Below are positions 35,716-47,200 of a stretch of DNA of 64,000 nucleotides, one piece after another (positions within the stretch are counted from its first letter, which is position 1; every line of letters begins with the position of its first letter). Below the pieces are notes generated by a model. The model was not told the DNA's origin, searched no databases, and worked only from the letters and a program-made list of their open reading frames with translations. The translations under genes were made by a program, and so were the position numbers. Source of the DNA: Aquila chrysaetos chrysaetos (lineage: Eukaryota; Chordata; Aves; Accipitriformes; Accipitridae); assembly GCF_900496995.4 (NCBI RefSeq), contig NC_044010.1:4650001-4714000 (forward strand), written 5' to 3'.

Positions 35716-35940
35716 CTAATGCCTGCAGGTTCCGGCAATGACAATAATATCAAATTTCTTCTCATCAACGGGAATTTCCATTTCCAGCTTGCTTGTTCCC
35801 CTGATGTCTAGGACTGCTGTATAAGTAATAGGAAAATCTCTTTTCTTCACAACTTTAGCACAGCAGCTCAATTTGTTTGCAGCACGCTGAGCTTGAGTTC
35901 GTATTGCATTTGCCTTCTTAGCACCTTCCCTTTGTGTCAT
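35716..35940 (-). CDS. Small ORF of 74 codons, unrecognised
   Basis: The frame starts at ATG (35938-35940), directly after an in-frame stop, and ends with TAG. The product is Lys and Ala rich at the start (AKKANAIRTQAQRAANKL). Its second half alternates hydrophobic and charged residues like beta strands (YTAVLDIRG, KLEMEIPV, FDIIVIAG). That composition is more protein-like than most chance frames here. On the same strand, TTTATATATATG at about 36031-36042 could be a TATA box about 95 bases upstream. A second ATG at 36010 opens a different frame, which ends after about 30 codons. I do not recognise a family. It could be a single exon, a decayed gene or chance. Confidence 0.25.
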   Translation of the reverse strand: MTQREGAKKANAIRTQAQRAANKLSCCAKVVKKRDFPITYTAVLDIRGTSKLEMEIPVDEKKFDIIVIAGTCRH

Positions 35941-36030
35941 TAGTCAAGCGACCGCCTGGCTGCTCCAGCTTGTTTCTGACAGAACGGAGTAGCTTTGAGA
36001 TGGAGGCCATTCTGCTCGTACGTGGTTGCA

Positions 36031-36042
36031 TATATATAAAAA
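36031..36042 (-). promoter_or_regulatory. TATA-like element upstream of the small ORF
   Basis: TTTATATATATG on the minus strand lies 90 to 100 bases before the ATG of the 74-codon ORF. An AT-only core of this size is common by chance. Confidence 0.2.
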
Positions 36043-36134
36043 AGACTAAAGGCGGCATTATGAAACCTCCAGCAACTTGACTACGCGCTGCAGCCACTTA
36101 TTTTCCACTGACACCAGAACACTCTTTTTTCCTA

Positions 36135-36150
36135 CTCACCAGCTGGTGAG
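36135..36150. promoter_or_regulatory. 16-bp perfect palindrome with E-box
   Basis: CTCACCAGCTGGTGAG reads the same on both strands and is centred on CAGCTG, an E-box of the type bound by basic helix-loop-helix dimers. Each strand also shows a CTG followed by GTGAG donor-like word. Binding is inference. Confidence 0.4.
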
Positions 36151-37724
36151 AGGTGTCAAGCGACAATGCGAGCAGATCGCGGGAGAAATCGCTGCCTTCG
36201 AACACCAGACTTCATTAGCATGAGGACAACTGCATCGACCCCACTGCTACTGGTCCTTGAAGGCGCTTACACCCGGAGTACCCCTGTTCCTCCGTTCATT
36301 CCTCAGTAGCTGGCAGGAGGTGGGAGAAAGGGCGCGCATAAACCTCTGAGAAATCAGTGTCGCAACAGAGGATCTGCCGAATCAGGTATCATCTGGAAAT
36401 TTCTTCCTCAGCGGTAACACCTTGCGTGCCAAGGAATCGTACAGAGCGACTAGCACTCCTCCTCCTCCTCCATCCCACTCACAGCCGCTGTGCTGATCTG
36501 GCTGTTTGTCATCTGTCGTGTTGACGCAGTGCTGGGACAAACTAGCAGCATGGGAACTTCTGCCACCTGGTCTGGTCAGCCGAGAAAGTTTATATCCTCT
36601 TTACAGGAGACTGACATAAACTGAAATTTGATGACCACGGGAGCGGGAGAAAAAAAGGTTTCTGTTGGTAGCCCTGGTCTGGAAGTGGGCAATTATCAAA
36701 TGGAGACCAATTCGATAAAGCCTCAATTTAAGAAAGTACTTGAATATGTAGTTTCCTCTAATCACGTCTCTGCGATGTTTCTTGTCTGGCAAAGCATGTA
36801 AATACAGGCAGCCTCCAGCATGTGCTGAGGTACTCTGAGGTAGCAACCTCAACTGTGTAAAAAAATAGTTGCTGTACTGTAGAGGAAAATGACGACATAA
36901 AGCATTTCTCCAGGGCTGCCTGGCACTAATGACTTTAATACAGTGAGTTGAACAAACTTATGTGGCAGCAGTGACTGTGAAGGAGGACTTTTAACTTGCC
37001 TACAATAACTACCTTGCTAGGAGCTGAGCGTTTCAGTCAGCGTGATGAATAGTGAACAGGAGCCGTGGGAAGGCCAGCGCACGGAGGCAGCGCAGCGGGC
37101 GGCTCTGGATGGGGCAGGGTGCAGGACACAGCCGCACGGGAGCATCTCTGGCAGCAGTACAGTGATGCGGTGAAGCACGGGCTTAATTCCTGAAGCTTGC
37201 AGCAAAAAGCTTGGCTGCACGGGGAAGGATCTGCCAAATCAGGAGCTGGAACGCAGAAGTAATACAGATAAAGGTGCATGCATGAGTGCTCGCTTGCCCC
37301 AAGAAACGTGCACGTAGGTAACGGCTGCGGGGTGCTGGCAAAGGGCCCGCGGCCTCACATGAATCCGTAGCAGATTTAAGCCATACAGGAGTGTAAGTAT
37401 GAAATACTGGGATGATGGTATGGGTGGGTATCCTAACACTGCTTATACCACAGTCGTTCTTGCGCACTAGCAGACAGTGGCATGAGAAGCAGCAGAGTTA
37501 AAGGAAGCAGCACTTACAGAGCTGATGGAGGGCTGAATGCAGAAACTCTCTTGCTTTGTGGCTCTGCATCCATCCCAGGCTGACGTTCCAGCGCCTGTAG
37601 GTCTCCTCCTGCAATCCGTCTCAGTACTGTTCACCAGACTGAGCTGTACTTCCAATTATATTTATAGGCCTATTAGTGAAACTGGTGATCTATTCATAGA
37701 CAAGCCATGAACACAAGAAGAGAG
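36151..37724. other. Unique sequence, no gene recognised
   Basis: Several CpGs lie near 36160-36450. No frame above 100 codons and no repeat is recognised. Confidence 0.5.
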
Positions 37725-38330
37725 TCAAATGCAGCCAATAAATTGCCTGCAAGAAGTAAACTGTGCCATCAGCAAAATTTTGTATCTCTGTTGTTCTCCT
37801 CTTTCTCTTAGATCGTTAATAAACATATTGAACATCCCTGGTCCTGATGCTGATCCCTGGAGCATCTTGCTATTAACCTCCTTTCATGCAGAGAATTGGA
37901 CGCTTATTTCTTTCCTTTGTTTCTTACCTCTTATCTAGGTTTTAATCCATGTCAGGACTTTGCCTCCCACCCTAAGGGTAACAAATTTCTTTAATAGCCT
38001 CTTGTGAAAGACTTTATCAAAAGGCTTTTGAAAAGTTTAAATAAATTATATCCTCCCCCACCCCCCTTCTCCTCAGTCCAGTATTTCATTAACTCTTCCC
38101 CAGAATCCTAATAGGCTAGAGAAGCACAAGTCACACTTACAGAAACTGGCAGGCGGGTTTATCTCTATCACGTTAGACTGGTCTAGAAGCTTTCTAACTC
38201 TGTCTTTAATGATTTTTTTTTCCGTGTTTTCTCCTTGTTCCAAGGTAAGGTGCTCCGTTTTACAACTGGATCATCTTTAGCTTCTTTGTAAAATACGGTT
38301 ACAATAATTGCCCCCCTCCCAGCCCCGCAG
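37725..38330 (-). pseudogene. CR1-type LINE reverse-transcriptase remnant
   Basis: Three reverse-transcriptase motifs are legible on the minus strand in the right order. Motif A is at about 38053-38010 (DIIYLNFSKAF, where the usual Asp of YLDFSKAFD has become Asn). Motif B is at about 37860-37815 (GSASGPGMFNMFIND, for the GSVLGPxLFNIFIND of CR1). Motif C is at about 37780-37750 (NFADGT for FADDT, one catalytic Asp lost). Stops and frameshifts separate them. The stretch from 38060 to 38330 probably holds the fingers region in poorer shape. The element is inactive and old, and its ends are uncertain. Confidence 0.75.
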
Positions 38331-40873
38331 TCCCACAGGTGTTTGTACAAAAAGCTGTTTGAATGAGCCACTGCCTGCTTTCGTTAATAGCCCAACTACT
38401 CTGAACTCCCATTCCTTGGCCATTCGCAGATGCTTATCATCCACTTGGAAGTCCGTGTCTTTATCCGCTGTCCCATCTTCTCATGCCTCTGACCCTTCTC
38501 AGCCCAGGACTTTCACAAACATCCAAGAGTTGCTCTCTCCTCTCACTCTTCTCCTTACCTCACCGGGTGAAAAAGCCCAGAGAAGAATTTAATTGTTTTC
38601 CATGTGCCTGGTCCCACTCTAACCATGGATGAAGTGGCGAGTTGCCTAAGGCAGCGAGCGCTTGGGTTTGGTGAGCCGGTGTTGGCTCTTCTACCTTTTC
38701 AGCTACCAAAACAGTCTGTGCTGTTGGCACTTCAGCCCTCCTGCTTCAGCCTTTTGGTTAGCCAGGAGGTCTTAAAGGCAATATTGATGGCCATTATGCA
38801 CTTGCCTGTCTTTGCCAGGCAGCAACTTTCAACCACCTTGTTTGAGAGAACTGATGGGCAGAGCTCTGTTAGCGCTGGGCACACAAAATAACACACATGC
38901 AGAGGGAGAACTGATTTCCACCAGTGCAAGAGAAGAAGTCGACATCCCCAAAGTACCTTTTTGCATGGGAGGGGGGGGGATGTTTTGCTTCTCCCTGCAC
39001 ATATGCATCTCTCCTGCATGTGTGTAACAAGGAGTTTTCAGTTCCAAAGTGCAAGCGATTCACCCGGTCCCCAGGGCAGAAAAACACGTGGCCAAGCTGT
39101 GGCTGTCACGAGAGAGGAAAATCAGGCCTGCAAAATGTCCATTTGGTGTTACAGACACAAAGGTCTTTCTGCTGACCCTCACAGCTGCTGCACACATGCC
39201 CAGCAGCAGCTTAGCATACTGTTCTGTAGCGTTAGGCCCAAAGGTTGGCTTATGCAATGAATGACACGTACAGCTCTCCGCTCTGCGCAGGGACCGAATT
39301 AAAGCCTGGAAGACACTACAAGTTACAGCAGTCCCTGGATCAGGCCCAGCAAGGAGGAGAACTTCCAAGGGTAGCTGAGCATTCGGAGCCTGCCTGCACC
39401 TCACCATACCAGGACCCCTCCGTCCTTCCCCACCGGTCCCCAGAGTCTGTTACTCACCTGGCACGTCCCAGGTGCTGTGTCCCCTACCTCAGAAGGCTAC
39501 CCTCCCACACGGCTCTCGTGCCTGACCTGCTTTGGACTGGAAGCCGCATGTTGCCCCAGCGCAGACGGACGAGCTGCTGCACACCAGCTGCTGCAAGGCA
39601 ATGCGGTCCCGGCGGGGAGATTGGCTCCTGGTTCTTATCCTTGCTCATTTTGTTTCTATGCAAGTTATTTCTAATAAGCTTCTTCCACAACGCTAAAATG
39701 TGATGCAGTCAAAAAAAAAAAAAAGAGTTGATATTTTTGGAAACTAGTCAACATTTGGCCTCCTTTTGGGCTACACATGGCTTTCTAACTGCAGAGTTAC
39801 TAGCCCTACTGTGTCTTTTCATGTCCTTCACCGGCAGAAACCGTCACCCTAAGCAGAAGCCGGAGTCGCAGAGGAGACCGAGGAGCTTTGTGAGAGGAAT
39901 CTCCTCACGTCCCCATGCTTATGGAGCTGCAGCACTGTCAGTCTGAGGAGGCTGTTTTACTTGAATAGCTGAGGAAACTTTTTATGTACCCCGAATGCCT
40001 CCCTGGGGTGAGCCAGCTGATGGCTCACCATGCTTATGTCCTGCGCATTGTTATGAAGGCTGCCTCCGCGGGATGGCTCCTGTGCTGTGTGAGGGACGGC
40101 TCCCTACCCTAAGCTCTCCTTTGTAACCAGCTCTTGTCTTCTTACTCAGCAGAACTGCACCGTTTTGCTCCCAGGGGGAAGTCAGGGGCCCACAGAGTTT
40201 AGGCATGGATTTGCCACGGTATGATTTGTTCAGCAAAGCTCCTTATACCCTCCTTAATCTCCATTTTATATCTCCCCTGCTGCACTTTACAATCTCTTAT
40301 ATTACTATAATTTGGGCTGGATTTCCATATTTTAGAAAATGCCTCACTAAATGACTATATCTTTCGCTTTATCCATGGTGTTACTTCTCAGTATTACTTC
40401 CCACCTGTGGGGAGAATGTATATGCATCATACGGAAGCACGTTATGGCTGTAGTAAATGACCTCATATCATCTGGCTGTTCACCACCCTCCTACGCACGT
40501 GTAAATTGGCACGACTACAGCGTTCCTTCCCGCAAGCCCTGAGGCCACTCTCAAACCAGACCACCTTGTTGTACCTGCAGAGATCTCTTGCACATCTTCT
40601 AACGAGGCCGGAACGTGGGCCTCCAGACCTTGGATGCTTGAGCACACTCATCGCTACGCTGCCAGGCTTTCTTGCACCGGCTGTCCCATCGGCTCTGGGT
40701 GAAGCAGGCAGGGGGAACAGATGCTGTGGGCAGTGCTCACCGATTCCCTGGAGGTTGCTCTTCTATTATGATCACGAATCCCCAGGCTCCAGGACTCAGA
40801 ACTTGCGCTGCTCCTGTGTTTTTCACGCCTTGAAGTTTCACATATTTGCTGTTCCACGTGAGTCATTAGGAAG
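38331..40873. other. Unique sequence, no gene recognised
   Basis: Contains G runs at about 38969-38979 and an A run at 39711-39724. The 152-codon plus frame at 39245-39703 has no recognisable domain. Confidence 0.5.
39711..39724. repeat. Poly-A tract, 14 nt
   Basis: A plain run of A; no retroposed body is recognised before it. Confidence 0.8.
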
Positions 40874-41158
40874 AGTTATTGACAAACAGGAGCTGTTCAA
40901 AGGAGAGCAACTGAAATGATCAAGGGAGTGGAGGAATTGATTTAGAAAGAAAGATTAAAAGGATAAAGTCTGGAGAGATTGGTTAAACAGCAACTACTGT
41001 GAGCATGATAACCTACACATACTTAAAAAGTATTTCAGAAACAGGAAAACACTAGTAGCATGATACATGGGGAGACAAGTGGAAACAGGCAGAAATTGAG
41101 AGTAACCTGAATTTTCCCTTTGAGATTAGCTTTCAGACAATAGGAAAGGAAATGTTCA
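40874..41158 (+). repeat. CR1 LINE 3' fragment
   Basis: The segment starts with AGTTATTGACAAACAGGAGC, continues with GGAGAGCAACTGAAATGATC, GGAGGAATTGATTTAG and AAGATTAAAAGGATAAAG, and ends with ACAATAGGAAAGGAAATG. These follow the well-known CR1 coding-end and 3' UTR words ('ttgataaactggag', 'aggagagcaacaaaaatgatt', 'gaggaattgattta', 'cattaggaaa'). It is 5'-truncated, as is usual for CR1, and lacks the terminal octamers. Confidence 0.8.
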
Positions 41159-41705
41159 CTGTCACTACCCTAACGTGATGGCAACATGTAAGAAACCCAA
41201 TTGCTCTCAATTTTATAAACCCTAGGACAAAAAATACTAGTAAATGCAACATAAGGTGAGATGTCCAGAGATGACACCGGGTCAGGGAATGGTGCGGGCA
41301 TGCTGGTGAGGAGGCAGCTTTGCGAGAAACCGTCGACAAAGCGGCACTCTTTCCCACGCAACCCAGGGGAGCCCACCTTAGACACCGGAGTTTGCAACAT
41401 ACCTCCCCAGGAGTCTGCTCTCCTCAGTTTGCAAGTGAAACAGCTTGTGGATGAGACCAAGACTTCTCCTGTCAGAGCCATGTGCACGGGTGAGGTTCCT
41501 GCAATCCCCCATCACCATCTGGTCCACGAGCTCTGATGCGCTACAGTCATTTGTTAGTTTTAAACTTGACTACATCGCATGCCAGAACGTGCAGCTGAGC
41601 AAGCCTGACCAGATGCTTATCAAGTGTAAATCGGTGCAAATATCTATTTATACCAGCTGAGGCTGTGCACCACTCTTTGTAATGAACTGTGCGTCCATCG
41701 TACGT
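41159..41705. other. Unique sequence, no gene recognised
   Basis: Lies between two CR1 fragments of opposite orientation; no exon or RNA is seen. Confidence 0.5.
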
Positions 41706-42010
41706 TCATGGACTCACAGAGTTGAAGGCTAAAGGGACTACTAGATCATCTGTTTTGACCTTCCAAGTACCACAGACCATTAATTTTCACCCAGTTACCC
41801 TAAACTGAGCCCAGTAATTTGCCTTTGACTAAAACATAATATGCATTTAGCTAACAAGTAACTCTTTGAATGAGGTCTGTTGTTGATGTCAAGACGTTCA
41901 AACATGGCTAATCCTCTCCTTCAGGTAGGAGTTTCTTGCTGTGGCTAATCACTTTTGCTCTTTTATAAAAAGCACACAATTTCCATTTGAACCTGCCCTG
42001 CTCCATCAGA
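41706..42010 (-). repeat. CR1 LINE 3' fragment, minus strand
   Basis: On the plus strand the antisense CR1 words occur in order: CATGGACTCACAGAGTTGAA, then AAGGGACTACTAGATCATCT, then TTCACCCAGTTACCC, then TTGATGTCAAGACGTTCAAA, GGCTAATCACTTTTGC and ATTTCCATTTGAA. They match the end of a reptile and bird CR1 subfamily. The sense orientation is minus. Confidence 0.8.
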
Positions 42011-44195
42011 TGTAAACTGCTGCTGAGGTCACAGTTTGTTCATGCTCAAGCCACATCATCCAATAATTTGTAATCGTTTTTATGTTCACTCAGAGTTTTC
42101 AGGCAAAAATATTTTGCCATGTGGGTTGAAAATATCTTATTGTGAGAATCACACAGAGTATTTGATATTCTCCATGAAAATCATAGTATGTTAAAAGCAT
42201 GTGTATATTCCTTGACCTAGATGAGATCAACTAATGAATCAACCTGTTCAATCAGTCATAGTAACCCACTTACCTGAGTATTTGAACACCTCCCTGGGAT
42301 ATCAGTAGCAACAACAAAGTCCCTATGGGTTTATACTGCGGCATGCTTGTCTTTGGGAAAGTAGTTGCTCCGTTCACACATTTCCTTGAATTTCTTCTTG
42401 TGATTGTTGCAGGAGATAGTATAGTGCAGCAGATGAACCTGTGGTCTGAACCAGCACAGCTGCTCTTGCAACCAAAACTATGCTTAAAAAAGGATGTGGA
42501 AGAGTTTTGCTTGCTATTGGTTTTCTCCTTTCAGCTAGTAGGTGGTTTGGGGTACAAACAGGAGCCTGCGTTTTGAGTTTCATTCTTCTAGTGGGAATGT
42601 TTTTTAATGGAGACAGTGAAGAGACCTGTAATAACACATCCAAAATGCACTTTCTGCAAATAGTATGCAACACTGACTTAAAATTTGCCATGTCTACAAA
42701 CACCCCTGCCAGTAAACTGATTTGTGAGATTGTTCATGGAAACACAGCAAAAAAGGGGAGTGAACTCAGCAGAAAGGAATTAATTAAAAATTCGAAAGAA
42801 GATTTGTGGGTCATTCCTCAGGACCTGCTAACAGATTCAAGGCAGCTTAGCAAAGAGCTGATTTGGGGGTATGGTTTCACAACCCCAGGCAGTGCCGTGA
42901 AAAGGTAGCTTCACTTGCACGGCCGAGGGTCGCACGGGAATCTCTCCCCGTGCTCATAGGAATCCCCTGGGTGACTTACAGCCCAGAGACCACATAATGC
43001 TTCTGACCACAACAGCTTTCTTGTTTGTTTAGGCACTTCCAGAGGCACACTGCCTGAGAGCGATCCAAGTATTGGAAAATAGAAACAAAAATAACAAGCT
43101 TTCTGTCTTTTTCCCTCCTCTGCCCTGTAGGGGAAAGAGCCTGATTAGTTTATAGGGTGATTTGTTTGTTTAGACTTCTGTGCATGCTAATGAGCGGGTG
43201 TGTGGACGTGTTGTCTGTTGTGTTTTGCACCCCATGGGTGGGAGCAAAAACTCATTGCTGGAGGGCTATGTTGGGGACCTGAGTTCTCCCTGGAGAGGGC
43301 AGGAACTACTGCGGTGGTTCTCACTATTCCTGGGAGTGATTCAATGCATTTGAAGCCCAGCGAAATCCTGTCTCCAGCGTACACAGACCTCATCCTCGGA
43401 GTCAACAGTCTGCTTGTTCCTGCACAGCGTAGTAAACGTGGGGTTATGCAGAAAGGTGAATTTCTTCGGTAACTCAGACAAAACCCATGGCAGGCACGGA
43501 GTATTGGGGCAGAGACCTTGAAGGTGACTCTGTCTTCGCTGGTGGCCGGTACAAACGAGGGAGCAGCAGGGTGATGTTCTCACAGTAATCGGTGTTGCTA
43601 GGGAGACCAGAGACTGTGTTTTGTCAACTGGAGCTTTTCCAGGATGCCTGGCTTCTTCACTAGATATTAGCTGCAATAATCAGTCACGAATGCCTGGATC
43701 ACTGTGCTGAGACCTGTGTCTGATAGGATAGGACACCATCTTCTGGCAGGTTGCAACTGGAAGTGGGAGTGTTTTAATAATATGGTTATCTGGGAGTTAC
43801 ACAGCAGTAAGGCATCCAAAGGGACTTCAAAGCTACAGGTGGACTTAACGGTCCAGGGCTCGTGCCCTCAGTGGCAGGTGGTGCTATGGAAATACATAAG
43901 TGCTTTGAAGTGTTTCGTTTCTTTTTGCGAGCATCAATTTGGTTGCCACTTCCCTGCTTTCTCCTGCCACAGCTCTTTCTTCAAAGGCTCCTTTAATGGA
44001 GGCACAGTGTGCAACACCTCATAACAAAAATATACCATTCCCTGCCTACGGAGGCATTTCCCCAAGAATAGCTGTTCTTGCAGTATAGCCCCAAACAGGT
44101 CTGGAAAAGCTTGTGCTACTTAGGTTTGTTTAACTATTCAGGGATCCCTTCTTCCCTGAATTTAACCTTCTCTCAAAATGAGTGCACTTTGATTA
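42011..44195. other. Unique sequence, no gene recognised
   Basis: A 142-codon frame (42480-42908, plus) starts with a hydrophobic stretch and has an NNTS glycosylation-like site. However, the expected number of such frames in 64 kb of this composition is about one or two, so I do not call it a gene. Confidence 0.45.
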
Positions 44196-44224
44196 AGAAA
44201 AAAAAAAGGAAAAAAAAAAAAAAA
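44196..44224. repeat. A-rich tract (two A runs split by GG)
   Basis: Two long A runs, separated by GG, form a 29-base A-rich tract. Confidence 0.85.
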
Positions 44225-47200
44225 GGAAGGATTTATCCCAACAGTAGCATTTACTTCCCAAACAACTAACAGAAAACCTGAAACACATGAAGTGCAAAAT
44301 GAAATTCCAGATAAAAACATGGATCTAAGGCTGCAAGGGAATATTAATAGAATTCAGGTAAACAAAAATGATCACATAAAAATATCTTTCCAGAATGATA
44401 TGCTTCTCTAAAAAAAACAACTTCCAAACCCATCAGTCACTAGAAGCGTAGGAAATTCAAAGTGAGTGTGAAGATATGAGAATCTCTAATAACGGTAAAT
44501 ACAGAATTGCATGGTGAAGCAACCTTAAGTCTGACTCCAGCAATGATCTGAGAAAAATCAGACATTCTGAGACTAACCTTGTCCATCCATTACCCACAGT
44601 GTCATCAGATCAATGGCCACAAAACTAGAATGCTTTATTCTCCATCGCTCTGAGGTTGTGCTGACTCTGGCCCTTCTTTACATCCATGCACTCTCTACAG
44701 AAAAACACATATTTCACAAATTCCTCACCAGACAAATAGCACATCGAAGCCATCACTCTGCGCTTGTCATTCTGAGCCTATTTACCCCAATTAAAAAAAG
44801 GACTGCAAAACACAGGCCTAGCAGAAATGAATCTCCTCAGCTCCGTTCCCTGCCTACGCTTGCCGTGCAAAGAAGACCTTCGTCAGAAGAAGAAAGCCTG
44901 GCTCTTTGGGAAGTGTTGGGCAGGGTGGTGATTCTCACTGCCTAGCAATTCCCCCGTACCGGGAGCTGCATGCCAGCGGAGATCCCCGCTCAGGTCCCTG
45001 CCTCAGCTCCACCAGTCCAACACCGCCGAACTGGTGCTGTCCTTCCCGCTCCCGGCCAGCTTGGGGAATCCCTGCCCAGTGTTGCAGTGTGCTCTGCAAA
45101 CGCCGTCTGAGTTTTGCAGTGGAGAGGATGTTTAAAGAGGGCACTGGTGCTGCTTTGAAACTTTTCTCTCTTACCAGATTGCTATAAAGAATACATGAGT
45201 ACAAGAACATTAGCACCTTTACACATTCGTAGTGTCTGGAGCTAACTTTCTGCTATGCATCATTTATATTGATATTTTTAATGCCCTGCAATAACTACAG
45301 CTGCTCTCTCTCATTTGCAGGCACTGCAACAGAGGGGAACAGAGGGGTGGATGGCCAGAAGCTGGGAACGTGGGCTTTGAGGCACCCAGAGGATGCCCTG
45401 CGGTCAGAGGGATCTGATGGCTCCTTCCAGACAGCTGTGTAGTGGCATTGCACATAACGGAGAGATCTCCGCTACAGACCGGAGCCAGCTCTGCAGGTGT
45501 CGGTGAGCAGCTAGAAACAGAGAACCAAGTCCAATATTGGACTTGACACATAAGACTATGGCTGGTTCCAAAAGACTCAAAGTGTTATTTCTTGGAGATC
45601 TCAAGCAAAACAGAGCTGGAGTATCTGTTGGTTTAAACAAACTTCGGCCAAAGGAAGGCTGCAATACACCACAAACACGAAAGCGCTAGACTGTCCTTTG
45701 CTGTGAACAACCTTTCATACTAGAAAACGCTTTTCTAATACCACTGTTTTTCTGACTGGGTCTGATGATGGCACTCATTATTTTCTTCACAGTTCACAGA
45801 GAGGGCCATCAAAAAATAGCCAACTTTTCCTTCCTCTCTGTTTAAAGTCTCCATAACCTTGGTGTGAATTTATAGTCTGTCGTTGTCTTTTGAGATGCCA
45901 TATGTGCAAGAGAATAAGAGGGAGGGAGACATTTTGTTTCTGAAAATGATGCTATGCTTAGCACTGTTACAGTATTGTGGACAATGTATATCATTTAAAG
46001 TAGCAAGAAGAGGTGTGAGGTGAAAGAAGACCTTGTGGCAAGCATAAATGTCTCTTGTCCTTGGGGGAAAAAAAAACCAAAACCAGATCAACCCCCCACC
46101 CTCCACTAATTAATGTACTATAATCCATTCCAAGAGGAAGAAAGTTCTGAATTGTTTTTTAATTATTTCCCATAGATAAATCTTCTCTGACAGGAAAGAT
46201 TCAGCAGTACCCAGTGAAGGGCAACTATTTCTAAGGGTATGAATTCATTGCAAGCTTCTATTCAGCCTGAGGGTGACATCCTAGCCAGGAGATTTATGGA
46301 GAAGCTACCATCACACCTGAATTTTTTGAGTCCCTTTACTTTGGTTGACCCTAATGATTTGGTGTCACCTTGTGGACTTTGCTAGTCCTATCTTCTCTCA
46401 CTCAGAAAATGAAGTCCGAAAGAACATGCAAACACCTCTGCCTCTGCTTTTGCTGTTCCTCTGACTATAAACTGTTGCTGTTGTTGTCATTATTATGATG
46501 ATTATTATTATTTTTACTAGTAGTAGTATTAAAATAGAAACCCCTTAGAAGCTCCTGGACTAGAACTCCACCGAACAAACACAGAAAAAAAAAAAGCAAG
46601 TTTCTTGACCTGTAAAGTTTAGGATTTATTTGCTGGCATCATTTGGACAAATGACCCATGGCAAAGTGGCTTAGCCTTCACAGCCACTGAAGCTGGATTG
46701 CACCTCTGAGATCCACTGCCTTACGCCTGCAAATTGTATCACCGCGTAGGCAGTGTCTGGCTGTGAGTGCCTGGGGGGGTGTACGCTGGTGACGTGCCTC
46801 CTACCCTCCCAATCTCTTCAAGTAGAATCAGCGGTGATGGTGGCACATGCTGATGACTATACGCCAGGCTGCGTTGGTGCCAGAAGAGTCTTCAGCCTTT
46901 AGCCAAACTCACTTATTCGTTATTGTCCTATTAGGAAAAGGCTGAGGGCCATGTGGAGACACCTGGAAAGCTAAATCTGGGTTGTGATGGGAGGAACTAA
47001 GATATGTTGAACACTGCTGGTTCAGGCAGTCAAGCAAGCTGTTTTGATTGTACCCAGGTCCTGAACCACAGGATACATGCTGCTTCTGTTGCTCCTTGAT
47101 CCAGGACCTCTGAACTGATTCAAAGCTGCATTTGTGTGTCCGTGGGACTCATGGTCAAGTCACAGATCTCTGCCGTGTGACAGGGTAGATGAGCTCTGAC

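Noticed and set aside
42480..42908. 142-codon frame with a hydrophobic start, like a small secreted or membrane protein
   Set aside because: At this AT content one or two frames of this length are expected by chance, and there is no promoter, splice or family evidence.
43300..43340. CGGTGGTTCTCAC resembling a hAT terminus
   Set aside because: No inverted partner was found within a reasonable distance.
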